Program-made: the position numbers and the translations under genes
The notes under the pieces: generated by a model
Databases searched by the model: none
Told to the model about the DNA's origin: nothing
The model's input: only the letters and a program-made list of their open reading frames with translations
Origin: G965216695 sp965216695
GTDB lineage: Bacteria > Pseudomonadota > Gammaproteobacteria > Pseudomonadales > Azotimanducaceae
Assembly: GCA_965216695.1 (NCBI GenBank)
Contig: OZ244212.1
Location: forward strand, 4,216,001-4,280,000
Direction of reading: 5' to 3'
Length of the DNA: 64,000 bases
Shown: positions 17,384 through 25,154 of the stretch, piece after piece
Numbering within the stretch: the first letter of the stretch is position 1
Layout of the letters: the number at the start of each line of letters is the position of its first letter

Positions 17384-17791
17384 ATGGCGGAATCAGGTCA
17401 GCAGCGGGCAGAAGCTGTTATGCACACATATCTTCACGACGTGCTGGGCGAACGTCGATTCGAACTTATCGACGACTTTGCGGCGGCCGACATGATCGAT
17501 CACACTCAACCGGATCGGGGACCCAAGGCACTGAACGCGCATGCCCGTGGGTTCTGTGACAATATCCCTGACCTTCGAATCGATGTTGTGCGGATCTTTG
17601 CAACGGACGATACGGCGGTTGGCCTCTGGCAATGGAAAGGAACGCCGATCGAACCCCATGGCTACGCCGCCAGCGGCAATCCTGTTTCACCGCGTTTCAT
17701 CGCGAGCATTTTCCGCTTCGAAGATGGGATGCTGGTGGACTATCGCGCGTTCGTCGATGCGGTGGACGTGCTGACTCAGATCAATGGATAG
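17384..17791 (+). CDS. SnoaL-like polyketide-cyclase family protein
   Basis: The 135-residue protein has the SnoaL layout: VMHTYLHDVLGERRFELIDDFAAADMIDH, then DNIPDLRIDVVRIFATDDTAVGLWQWKGT and a final FRFEDGMLVDYRAFVDA. Members cyclise polyketides or act on other small molecules as ester cyclases. No clear catalytic residue pattern can be assigned. It precedes the luciferase-like monooxygenase gene by 56 bases on the same strand, which suggests co-transcription. Confidence 0.82.
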   Translation: MAESGQQRAEAVMHTYLHDVLGERRFELIDDFAAADMIDHTQPDRGPKALNAHARGFCDNIPDLRIDVVRIFATDDTAVGLWQWKGTPIEPHGYAASGNPVSPRFIASIFRFEDGMLVDYRAFVDAVDVLTQING

Positions 17792-17846
17792 CACGCCAAC
17801 ATCCCACGGGTACGTTTGCAGAACATAAGAGCAATAGGAACTCAAA

Positions 17847-18902
17847 ATGAAATACTCCGTGGCCTTTGCATCCGAGGTGGATTCGTGGAAATGGGCGCAG
17901 CGGGCTGAGGCGCTCGGGTTCCACGCCGCGTGGTTCTACGACACGCAGTTATTGAACCCTGACGTGTTCATTTGCATGGCGTTGGCCGCGCACGAAACGT
18001 CGCGCATACGGCTCGGCACCGGCGTGCTGGTTCCGTCCAACCGGATCGAACCGGTGGCTGCCAATGCGCTTGCGTCTTTGAACCGTATCGCGCCGGGCCG
18101 AATCGATTTCGGTGTAGGAACCGGATTTACCGCACGGCGCACGATGGGTCAGGGGGCGTTGCCGTTGAAGCAGACGCGGCGTTACATCGAAACGGTGCAG
18201 GCGTTGCTGAGAAACGAGATCGTCGACTGGCAGAGCCCCGACGGCGTGCATCCAATTCGGTTTCTGGATGCAGAGCTTGGCTTGATCAACACGCAGGACG
18301 AGATTCCACTTTGGTTTTCGGCGTTCGGGCCGAAAGCCCGAAGCGTCGCTGCCGATCTGCGGGCCGGTTGGTTGAACTTTGGTACGGCGAATGCCGGAAA
18401 CGCGTTGGACGAGATGCGCATCTCGTGGCAGAACGCGGGGCATTCGCTGGACAGCCTGCAAAGCAATCTGTTTTTTCTGGGCGCCGTGCTCACCGGAAAC
18501 CCGGCGGAGGACGAGGCGCGCCTGATGGCGCAGGGAGGGCCTGCCACTGCGGTTATGTTCCACAACTTCGCAGACGACGTGGGCGCGATGGGTGGCGCCA
18601 ACCTGGCGTCCGACGCATTGTCCAACATGGTGTCGGAGTATCTGCAACTGCACGCCACCTACACGCCCGCTAACGCTCGGTATCTCACCAACCACAAGGG
18701 TCACTTGATGTATGTCCGGCCCGAAGAAACGCACGTCACGCCGGACCTCGTGCGGGCGACGACGATGAGTGGTACCAAGGAGGAGCTGGTCGAGCGGTTG
18801 GGCGAGGTGAAGGCGGCCGGGTACGATCAGGTTACCGTGCAGTTGGTGCACGGACATGAGGCTGCGTTGGAAGAATGGGCGTCGGTGTTCGAGGCGCTCT
18901 GA
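17847..18902 (+). CDS. LLM-class (luciferase-like) flavin-dependent oxidoreductase
   Basis: The 351-residue product fits the bacterial luciferase-like TIM-barrel family: WAQRAEALGFHAAWFYDTQLLNPDVF, LAAHETSRIRLGTGVLVPSNR, NRIAPGRIDFGVGTGFTARR. Members use F420 or FMN to oxidise or reduce small molecules. The C-terminal part (GTKEELVERLGEVKAAGYDQVTVQLV) is conserved in the family. It likely forms an operon with the SnoaL-like gene. It converges with the MFS gene at 18924, 21 bases away. Confidence 0.9.
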   Translation: MKYSVAFASEVDSWKWAQRAEALGFHAAWFYDTQLLNPDVFICMALAAHETSRIRLGTGVLVPSNRIEPVAANALASLNRIAPGRIDFGVGTGFTARRTMGQGALPLKQTRRYIETVQALLRNEIVDWQSPDGVHPIRFLDAELGLINTQDEIPLWFSAFGPKARSVAADLRAGWLNFGTANAGNALDEMRISWQNAGHSLDSLQSNLFFLGAVLTGNPAEDEARLMAQGGPATAVMFHNFADDVGAMGGANLASDALSNMVSEYLQLHATYTPANARYLTNHKGHLMYVRPEETHVTPDLVRATTMSGTKEELVERLGEVKAAGYDQVTVQLVHGHEAALEEWASVFEAL

Positions 18903-18923
18903 CACGCATCCCCGCGGGTAAGA

Positions 18924-20171
18924 TCAGTGGTTCGCGTCCGGTTGCCGTTGGTCGTCATCCTGCAAACTGCGTGGATCGAGTTCAATCGCGCCCTGCGCTG
19001 ACGCCGAGGTGGCGACCTCGAACCGGGAGTAATGGGGCCGCAACGCACGCCTGCGCTGAACGAAGATCAGCATCAGCACGGCACCTACTGCCATCGCGCC
19101 AGCGGAGAATCCGAAGAACCACACGGGGCTGAAAGCCGTCATCAGCGCGGATGCTGCGAGAGGTCCGACGATGGCGCCGCTTGCATTGAGCATGAGAATG
19201 CCGGTGCCGATCTCCAGAAACGCGTCCTCGACCGTGTCACCGGCGTGGGCGAGAGCCAGCGCGTATAACGGCATTGCGGTGGCGCCGAACAGGAAGACGA
19301 GGTATGGAAGGTAGTTCGTTGGCGCACGCATGCAGGCGACGCAGACGATTGCCCCGACGACCATCGTCACGCATAGCACGACGCGCCGGTCGACGGAATC
19401 GGACAAGCGCCCGATCGGCCACTGGAACGCCGCGCCGCCGAGGATACCCGCAGCCATCATCAGACTGATCGCACTGACGTCGAGCCCAACGCTAGAACCG
19501 AACAGTGGTCCGAGTGCGTAGTAGCTGCCGGTGACGAGTCCCGACAGAAACGCTGCAGCGGACGCGGATCGGCAGGTACGCATCACGCGCAACGGCGAAA
19601 ATCGGGCTGCAGGCACTGGATGGGGTTGTTGGACCCGCGTGAGGCCGACGGGTACGGCGGCGAGCACCACGAGTGCCGCGGCGAGAATAACGATCTGATG
19701 GCTCGCGGGGTGCGCCAGGTTCAACAGGAGCTGTCCCAAGGCCAGCGACCCCAGAGCCGTTACCGTGTAGGCAGAGAGCAGCAGACCGCGGTTGCTGTTG
19801 TCGGCCTGTTCGTTGACCCAGCTTTCCACCACCAGGTATAAGCCGGCGATTGACCACCCGGTGCAGGCTCGCAGCACGAGCCATGCCGGCAGACTATCGG
19901 TGAGCGCGAGTGTGAGCAACGCCGCGGTCAGCGTCGCCGTGAGCACCGTGAACACTCGGATGTGGCCAACCGAACTGACCAGTTTCGGCACGCTGAAACA
20001 GCCGAGCAGAAATCCGGCGAAGTAAAACGATCCGGTCCAGCCAATCTGCGCGCTGGTCCACCCGTAACCTGCGGCCCGCAGAGGCATCACCGACAACTGC
20101 AGTCCGTGGCCAATGAGCAGGATGCCGGTTCCGAGAAACAAGCTGAAGAGCGACGCCAGGTGCCTGGTCAC
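18924..20171 (-). CDS. MFS transporter (YcaD-like)
   Basis: The 415-residue carrier has twelve predicted membrane helices. GHGLQLSVMPLRAAGYGWTSAQIGWTGSFYFAGFLLGCF and WSIAGLYLVVESWVNEQADNSNRGLLLSAY are typical of the YcaD-like MFS group. AAGILGGAAFQWPIGRLSDSVDRR is the second-half motif. The substrate is unknown. It lies 55 bases downstream of the VOC gene on the same strand and may be its partner in import or export of a lipophilic metabolite. Confidence 0.88.
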   Translation of the reverse strand: MTRHLASLFSLFLGTGILLIGHGLQLSVMPLRAAGYGWTSAQIGWTGSFYFAGFLLGCFSVPKLVSSVGHIRVFTVLTATLTAALLTLALTDSLPAWLVLRACTGWSIAGLYLVVESWVNEQADNSNRGLLLSAYTVTALGSLALGQLLLNLAHPASHQIVILAAALVVLAAVPVGLTRVQQPHPVPAARFSPLRVMRTCRSASAAAFLSGLVTGSYYALGPLFGSSVGLDVSAISLMMAAGILGGAAFQWPIGRLSDSVDRRVVLCVTMVVGAIVCVACMRAPTNYLPYLVFLFGATAMPLYALALAHAGDTVEDAFLEIGTGILMLNASGAIVGPLAASALMTAFSPVWFFGFSAGAMAVGAVLMLIFVQRRRALRPHYSRFEVATSASAQGAIELDPRSLQDDDQRQPDANH

Positions 20172-20226
20172 CGTCCCAACGTCCTATCATCCGCGGGTAT
20201 TGCGCGGCGGGCAGAATCCAGCGCGA

Positions 20227-20631
20227 TCAAACGTGCGTCAGCAGCTCGACCCAGTTGCCGTCCGGGTCTTCTATCATGGCGATACGAACGCCAGGTCGGG
20301 CCTCCACGATTGGAACCGCAACGGTGTAGCCCGCGGCTCGGCATTCCTCTACCGCGTCTTCCAGGTTGTCGATACTAATCGTGAAGTAGCGGATGCCGGT
20401 TCCGCCGGCAAGCCCACCGGGCGGGTTGCCCGTATCGGGGGTTCGCTTCTGTACCACGAGCTTTATGATCGTTGTACCGCAGACAAGGCGCGTCATCTGC
20501 GCACCGCCCGGCATCTCGATGACGGCTTCGACCTCAAGACCGAGCGTGTCGCAGTAAAATGCACGCATCGCGTCGATCCGACCGGTGACCAGACCGATGT
20601 CGATGGAATCCTTTGTAATCTGCAATGGCAT
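20227..20631 (-). CDS. VOC (glyoxalase/bleomycin-resistance) family protein
   Basis: The 134-residue protein begins MPLQITKDSIDIGLVTGRIDAMRAFYCDTLGLEV, a standard VOC opening, and ends VRIAMIEDPDGNWVELLTHV. I chose the ATG at 20631 because the domain starts there; the longer frame adds 25 basic residues overlapping the divergent gene region. Members include glyoxalases, dioxygenases and drug-binding proteins. E in the last WVEL strand could be a metal ligand, but the first ligand strand DIGLVTG lacks a clear H or E, so metal dependence is doubtful. Confidence 0.85.
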   Translation of the reverse strand: MPLQITKDSIDIGLVTGRIDAMRAFYCDTLGLEVEAVIEMPGGAQMTRLVCGTTIIKLVVQKRTPDTGNPPGGLAGGTGIRYFTISIDNLEDAVEECRAAGYTVAVPIVEARPGVRIAMIEDPDGNWVELLTHV

Positions 20632-20803
20632 CTTCGGGTACCTGTCCGGGTGACTCGGTCGATCGCGGCCGCGGCGGATGTTTTCACGAAGTCTCGGGTT
20701 GCGCAAGCGTGATGTCGGTTGCGGTTTCGTACGGCACGCAACCCATGCAATTGTGAATGCAGAAGCGCATGATCGTCTGGACTGCGAGCGATGGGAGAAC
20801 GAT

Positions 20804-22474
20804 GTGACGAATGAACTGCCTGATACCGTCGACTGTCTGGTTGTGGGCAGTGGTGCTGCGGCGATGACTGCGGCACTCGCGGCGAAGGCGGCGGGTATGC
20901 AGGTTGCCGTAGTCGAGAAGACGGACAGCTACGGTGGTACGACAGCGCTGTCTGGCGGTGTGATGTGGGTGCCCAACAACCGGTTGATTGCGACTCAGCA
21001 AGATTCCGATTCCACCGATCAGGCAATGACCTATCTGCAGGCCCTGGTGGGCAATCGCGTCTCGGCGGAAAGGTTGCGGGCGTTTGCCGATACGGCTCCG
21101 GTAATGCTCGATTTTCTCGTCGACAACGGCTACCTGGAAGTAGATACGTTCGTAGGCTTTCCCGATTACTTCGCCGAACTACCGGGTGGTAAAGGAGCCA
21201 ACCGTTCGGTTGAGCCGCGCGTGTTCGATGGCGGCAGGTTGGGCCGACACTTGAATGCGTTGCGGGCACGAACGCGCCCCGCAGCGGTGGCGGGCATTGT
21301 GGGCACGATGGCGGAGCTGCGAGCGCTTGCGGAGATCCGCGCAAACCCTACCCGTTTCTTCAAGGCCTGGCACGTGGTACCGCGCAGCTGGTGGGCCCGC
21401 ATAACCGGCCGGCGTCTGCTCGCCAACGGTAATGCGCTCGTTGCGTGGCTGCGTCATGCATTGCTCGAGGAACAGATTCCGGTGTTCCTCAACACCGCGT
21501 TCGAGGAACTGATCGTACGCTCCGATCGAATTGCCGGCGCACGCGTGAGTTGCGATGGCCGCGTCGTAGACGTCCACGCAGGTGCAGTCATTCTCGGGTG
21601 CGGCGGTTTCGAGCACAGCGAATCGCTCAGGCAGCAGTACCAGGGTGCCGCTGCTACCTCGGCCTACTCCTCAGGTGCTCCGGGCAACACCGGGGACGGT
21701 ATCGATGCAGGTATCCGAGCCGGCGCAGCGACGGATCTGATGGACGATGCGTGGTGGGCACCCACGGTGCTGCTGGACGACGGTAAACCGCAGATCGTGA
21801 TATTCGAACGCGGCAAACCCGGTTGCGTGATCGTGGACCAACAGGGAAGACGCTACGTGAACGAAGCGGCGCCGTACAACGAGGTGGTGAAAGCGATGCG
21901 CGACCAGGACCGTGCTCGCGGCGGCGCGGTGCCGTCCTATCTGATCTTCGATCAGACGTATCGCGATCGCTATCCGTTTCTGTCGATGCTCCCCGGCGTA
22001 ACCCCGCAACGTTACCTGGACAGTGGTGTGCTCGTACGTGCGGACTCGCTCGACGAACTCGCAGCGTTGACGGGAATTGACGCCGCGGCACTTCGTGCGA
22101 CGCTCACGCGCTTCAACGAGATGGCGCAGGAGGGCCGGGACCTGGATTTTCAACGCGGCGAGTTTGCGTTCGATCGATTCTCCGGCGACCCTTCTGTGAA
22201 ACCCAATTGCTGTCTGGCACCGGTGGCATCACCCCCGTTCTACGCGGTGAAACTCTACCCGGGAGATCTTGGAACCAAAGGCGGACTCCTCACGAACGCG
22301 AACGGGCAGGTACTGCGCGCGGACGGAACGGTGATCGATGGGCTCTACGCGGCGGGTAACGCGTCTGCTTCAGTGATGGGTGAGACGTACCCGGGCGCAG
22401 GCGGTACGATTGGGCCGGCAATGACGTTCGGTTACATCGCGGGAATGCATGCAGGGGCCGCGTTGCGGTCGTGA
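20804..22474 (+). CDS. FAD-binding dehydrogenase (3-ketosteroid delta-1-dehydrogenase/fumarate reductase family)
   Basis: The 556-residue flavoprotein begins with the dinucleotide-binding motif VVGSGAAAMTAALAAKAAG (G15 onward), the EKTDSYGGTTALSGGVMWVP loop typical of the KstD/fumarate reductase family, and a C-terminal GAGGTIGPAMTFGYIAG flavin loop. I chose the GTG at 20804 since GGGAGA lies just before it; an ATG-less upstream extension adds 42 unlike residues. Members oxidise ketosteroids or related cyclic ketones, or reduce enoates. With the P450s and SDRs in the window it would fit degradation of a steroid- or terpene-like compound, but specificity is not visible. Confidence 0.87.
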   Translation: MTNELPDTVDCLVVGSGAAAMTAALAAKAAGMQVAVVEKTDSYGGTTALSGGVMWVPNNRLIATQQDSDSTDQAMTYLQALVGNRVSAERLRAFADTAPVMLDFLVDNGYLEVDTFVGFPDYFAELPGGKGANRSVEPRVFDGGRLGRHLNALRARTRPAAVAGIVGTMAELRALAEIRANPTRFFKAWHVVPRSWWARITGRRLLANGNALVAWLRHALLEEQIPVFLNTAFEELIVRSDRIAGARVSCDGRVVDVHAGAVILGCGGFEHSESLRQQYQGAAATSAYSSGAPGNTGDGIDAGIRAGAATDLMDDAWWAPTVLLDDGKPQIVIFERGKPGCVIVDQQGRRYVNEAAPYNEVVKAMRDQDRARGGAVPSYLIFDQTYRDRYPFLSMLPGVTPQRYLDSGVLVRADSLDELAALTGIDAAALRATLTRFNEMAQEGRDLDFQRGEFAFDRFSGDPSVKPNCCLAPVASPPFYAVKLYPGDLGTKGGLLTNANGQVLRADGTVIDGLYAAGNASASVMGETYPGAGGTIGPAMTFGYIAGMHAGAALRS

Positions 22475-22501
22475 AAGCTTGCCGGATGTTGCGGCGCTAT
22501 T

Positions 22502-22750
22502 GGGATGCCGGCGTTCGCCCGACGGAGGCGACGACATTGTTGCGTCCCGGTGCTGGCGCTCCGCGCTCCCCTCGTTCGCGTCCTGCCCTGCGGTCAGTCC
22601 GCGGCACTCGGCAGCCCCGGCACTGACGCCCCAGCGCCGTCACCTCCGACGGTCGAATCGGATGCCACTCGAGCCGTGGTTCAACACACGCAGATCAACC
22701 AGATCGTTAGCGTATTCGATGACGTGGAGCGGACTCCTCGGTACTCGGCG
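22502..22750 (+). repeat. Long direct repeat, copy A1
   Basis: A 249-base unit recurs almost unchanged 301 bases later (A2). Both begin GGGATGCCGGCGTTCGCC and end at a CTCGGTAYTCGGCG-type edge. Open frames inside it are present in several phases and encode arginine- and cysteine-rich peptides with no recognisable domain, so it is treated as non-coding. Confidence 0.85.
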
Positions 22751-22802
22751 GTGCAAGTGATCGCGGTTCGATCGGATTGGGTTGAGTGACCTTGGATCAA
22801 TG

Positions 22803-23051
22803 GGGATGCCGGCGTTCGCCCGACGGAGGCGACGACATTGTTGCGTCCCGGTGCTGGCGCTCCGCGCGCCCCTCGTTCGCGTCCTGCCCTGCGGTCAGTC
22901 CGCAGCACTCGGCAGCCCCGGCACTGACGCCCCAACGCCGTCACCTCCGACGGTCGAACCGGATGCCACTCGAGCCGTGGTTCAACACACGCAGATCAAC
23001 GAGGTCGTTAGCCTATTCGATGACGTGGAGCGGACTCCTCGGTATTCGGCG
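22803..23051 (+). repeat. Long direct repeat, copy A2
   Basis: This is the second copy of the 249-base A unit, differing from A1 at only a handful of positions, for example GCGCTCCC versus GCGCGCCC and CAACCAGATC versus CAACGAGGTC. The near identity implies recent duplication or gene conversion. Confidence 0.85.
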
Positions 23052-23243
23052 CGGGGTAGACAACGCTAGTGTATTGTCGCGGCTCCGGCGTGCGTCAACC
23101 GTGTCAAAGCGTGGCCGCAGCGAACCTGCAAACTGATGGTACTTCGAAACTCAGAACCCCAATCTTGCGCTTGTGTTTCGAGTTGCGCGAAGTTCCGACA
23201 CATTGATCGACAGAGTGCGAGTCGAACGACATGAGGGTACGTG

Positions 23244-23433
23244 GTGGATCGACGCGCGGTCGGCAGAGGGAAGGGACGGCGTTGGAGCGTCAACACCGGG
23301 GCGCAACAATGTCGTCGCTTTCGTCGGCCGCTCCAATCCCTTCAAACCCACTCCGAGCCTGAGCCGTCCGCTTCGTGAGCGCAAACCGAACGCATTGTTC
23401 TCTAGAAATGTGAGTCGTGATATGAGCTTGCGG
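23244..23433 (+). repeat. Tandem repeat unit B1 (about 190 bases)
   Basis: The unit starts at GTGGATCGACG and includes GGTCGGCAGAGGGAAGGG, a hairpin-forming CGTTGGAGCG/CGCTCCAATC pair, and ends at ATATGAGCTTGCGG. It is followed directly by B2. The middle (GCGTCAACACCGGGGCGC) is the A-unit core in reverse orientation without about 70 internal bases. Confidence 0.8.
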
Positions 23434-23627
23434 GTGGATCGACGTATGGTCGGCAGAGGGAAGGGAAGGGAGGCGTTGGAGCGTCAGCACCGGAATGGAA
23501 CAGCGTCGTCGCGTTCGTCGGCCGCTCCAATCCCTTCCAACCCACTCCGAGCCTGGGCCGTCCGCTTCGTGCGCGAAAACCGAACGCATTGTTCTCTAGA
23601 AATGCGAGTTGTGATATGAGCCTGCGG
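23434..23627 (+). repeat. Tandem repeat unit B2 (about 194 bases)
   Basis: This is a head-to-tail neighbour of B1 with about 90% similarity by eye, sharing the GTGGATCGACG start, the GGCAGAGGGAAGGG block, the GTTCTCTAGAAATG block and the ATATGAGC end. Confidence 0.8.
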
Positions 23628-23641
23628 GTGGATCGACGCGT

Positions 23642-23787
23642 GGTCGGCAGAGGGAAGGGACGGCGTTGGGGCGTCATTGCCGGGGCTGCCGAGTGCTGCG
23701 GACTGACCGCAGGGCAGGGCGCGAACGAGGGGAGCGCGGAGCGCCAGCACCGGGACGCAACAATGTCGTGCCTTCCCTCTGCCGACC
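23642..23787. mobile_element. MITE-like element with 17-bp perfect terminal inverted repeats
   Basis: GGTCGGCAGAGGGAAGG at 23642-23658 and its exact complement CCTTCCCTCTGCCGACC at 23771-23787 bound a 146-base element. Its interior (about 23659-23769) is the A unit in reverse orientation. It follows the start of a third B-type unit at 23628. It has no coding capacity, so mobilisation would need a transposase elsewhere. A REP/REPIN-like palindromic element is the alternative. Confidence 0.6.
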
Positions 23788-23867
23788 TTCGCCTGATCAC
23801 CCGATCACCTAATCGCCGATCGTCTATGATAAAGAACCAGCATCAGCGAGTGCCTGTAGAGGTGTAG

Positions 23868-25118
23868 ATGGCAACGTCGGAAACGGGAACGAACGAAACG
23901 GTTGAACGTACTGGACCGCTTGCGGGCCTTACGATCATCGATTGCACCATGGCACTCGCGGGGCCGTTCGGCACCGCGCTGCTCGCTGATCTCGGCGCGG
24001 ACGTGATCAAAGTCGAACCACCCGCCGGAGACGGGGCGCGTAGCACGCCGCCGACGCCGCCGGATTATGCCAACCCGAACGCAGAGACCGCCGCGGGCGT
24101 CGACTACGGCGGTCAATTTGCGTCGATCAACCGGAACAAGCGCGGCATTGTGCTGGACCTGAAGACTGATCGGGACAAGGCGCGTTTGCTGGGGCTGTGC
24201 GAGCGCGCCGATGCGATTGTGGAGAACATGCGCAGCGGAGTGATGGATCGTCTGGGCGTCGGCTACGAGGTTATCCGCGAGCGTAACCCGGCGATTGTGT
24301 ATGGGGCCATTCGGGGGTTTGGCGACCCGCGCACCGGCACGAGTCCGTATGCGGATTGGCCAGCGTATGACATCGTCGCGCAGGCGATGAGCGGGTTTGC
24401 GCACATCACGGGACCGGACGACGGCGCGAGCGGTTATCCGGCGGGTGTCAGCGTGGGAGACATCTATCCGGGAACGCTGATGGCGCTCGGCATCGTCAGC
24501 GCGGTGTTGCATGCGCGCGAGACTGGCGTGGGCCAGTTTCTGGATGTTGCGATGTACGATGCGATGCTCGCGCTGAATGAAACGGCTATCGCCAACTTCG
24601 GCTTCGGTGGACGCTCACTCGGACCCCGGGGTCAACATCATCCCAATCTGATGCCGTTCGGTATCTTTCCTGCGAGCGACGGTGGGTTGGCCATTGCGTG
24701 CCCTGGGAACAATCACTGGCACAGACTCTGCAACGCGATGGGTCGGCCGGACATGATTGACGATGCGCGCTGTTCAAACACCTACGTACGCGCGCGTAAC
24801 CAGGTGTTTGTGGAGGCGCAGATCAGCGCGTGGACCACCGCGCATACGCGTGCTGAACTGATGGCTAAGTTGGGTGGGCAAATTCCTTGCGGTCCGGTCA
24901 ATACGGCGGAAGACATATTTGCCGACCCTCACGTGGCCGCACGCGAGATGATCACGCGGTTTGCGCTGCCGGGAGAGAATCCTGAAGTTGCAATCTCGGG
25001 TACGGCGATAAAGTTTACGAACACCAAGGCGGGCTTTTACCGGCGGCCGCCGAAGCTCGGCGAGCACACCAACGAGGTGCTCGCCGAATTTGGACTAGGG
25101 CAGCGGCCCGATGCTTAG
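23868..25118 (+). CDS. CaiB/BaiF (family III) CoA-transferase
   Basis: The 416-residue protein has the family hallmarks: GPLAGLTIIDCTMALAGPFGTALLADLGADVIKVEPP at the start, NRNKRGIVLDLK, and VGDIYPGTLMALGIVSA with D198 at the place of the catalytic aspartate. It transfers CoA between carboxylates, typically activating a carnitine-, bile acid- or aromatic acid-type substrate for beta-oxidation-like breakdown. It stands directly after the repeat region, and its stop faces the convergent TonB receptor gene. Confidence 0.93.
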   Translation: MATSETGTNETVERTGPLAGLTIIDCTMALAGPFGTALLADLGADVIKVEPPAGDGARSTPPTPPDYANPNAETAAGVDYGGQFASINRNKRGIVLDLKTDRDKARLLGLCERADAIVENMRSGVMDRLGVGYEVIRERNPAIVYGAIRGFGDPRTGTSPYADWPAYDIVAQAMSGFAHITGPDDGASGYPAGVSVGDIYPGTLMALGIVSAVLHARETGVGQFLDVAMYDAMLALNETAIANFGFGGRSLGPRGQHHPNLMPFGIFPASDGGLAIACPGNNHWHRLCNAMGRPDMIDDARCSNTYVRARNQVFVEAQISAWTTAHTRAELMAKLGGQIPCGPVNTAEDIFADPHVAAREMITRFALPGENPEVAISGTAIKFTNTKAGFYRRPPKLGEHTNEVLAEFGLGQRPDA

Positions 25119-25154
25119 TCTGCGGCGCGCTGCTGTTGCTTGTTCAGCGCTCCA

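Larger units (their letters stand above)
22475..23867. other. Gene-free mosaic repeat region between FAD dehydrogenase and CoA-transferase genes
   Basis: The 1.4 kb stretch holds the A1, A2, B1, B2 and inverted A3/MITE-like repeats and short unique joins (for example 22751-22802 and 23052-23243). No domain-bearing protein is found in any frame. The last 80 bases (23788-23867) are AT-richer and probably carry the promoter of the CoA-transferase gene. Confidence 0.75.

Noticed and set aside
22505..23069. Two near-identical arginine/cysteine-rich open frames in the repeat region
   Set aside because: They follow the A1 and A2 DNA repeats, occur in more than one phase, and show no domain or ribosome binding site.
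22475..23867. CRISPR-like array
   Set aside because: The repeat units are about 190-300 bases with no short constant repeat and variable spacers, and there is no cas gene.
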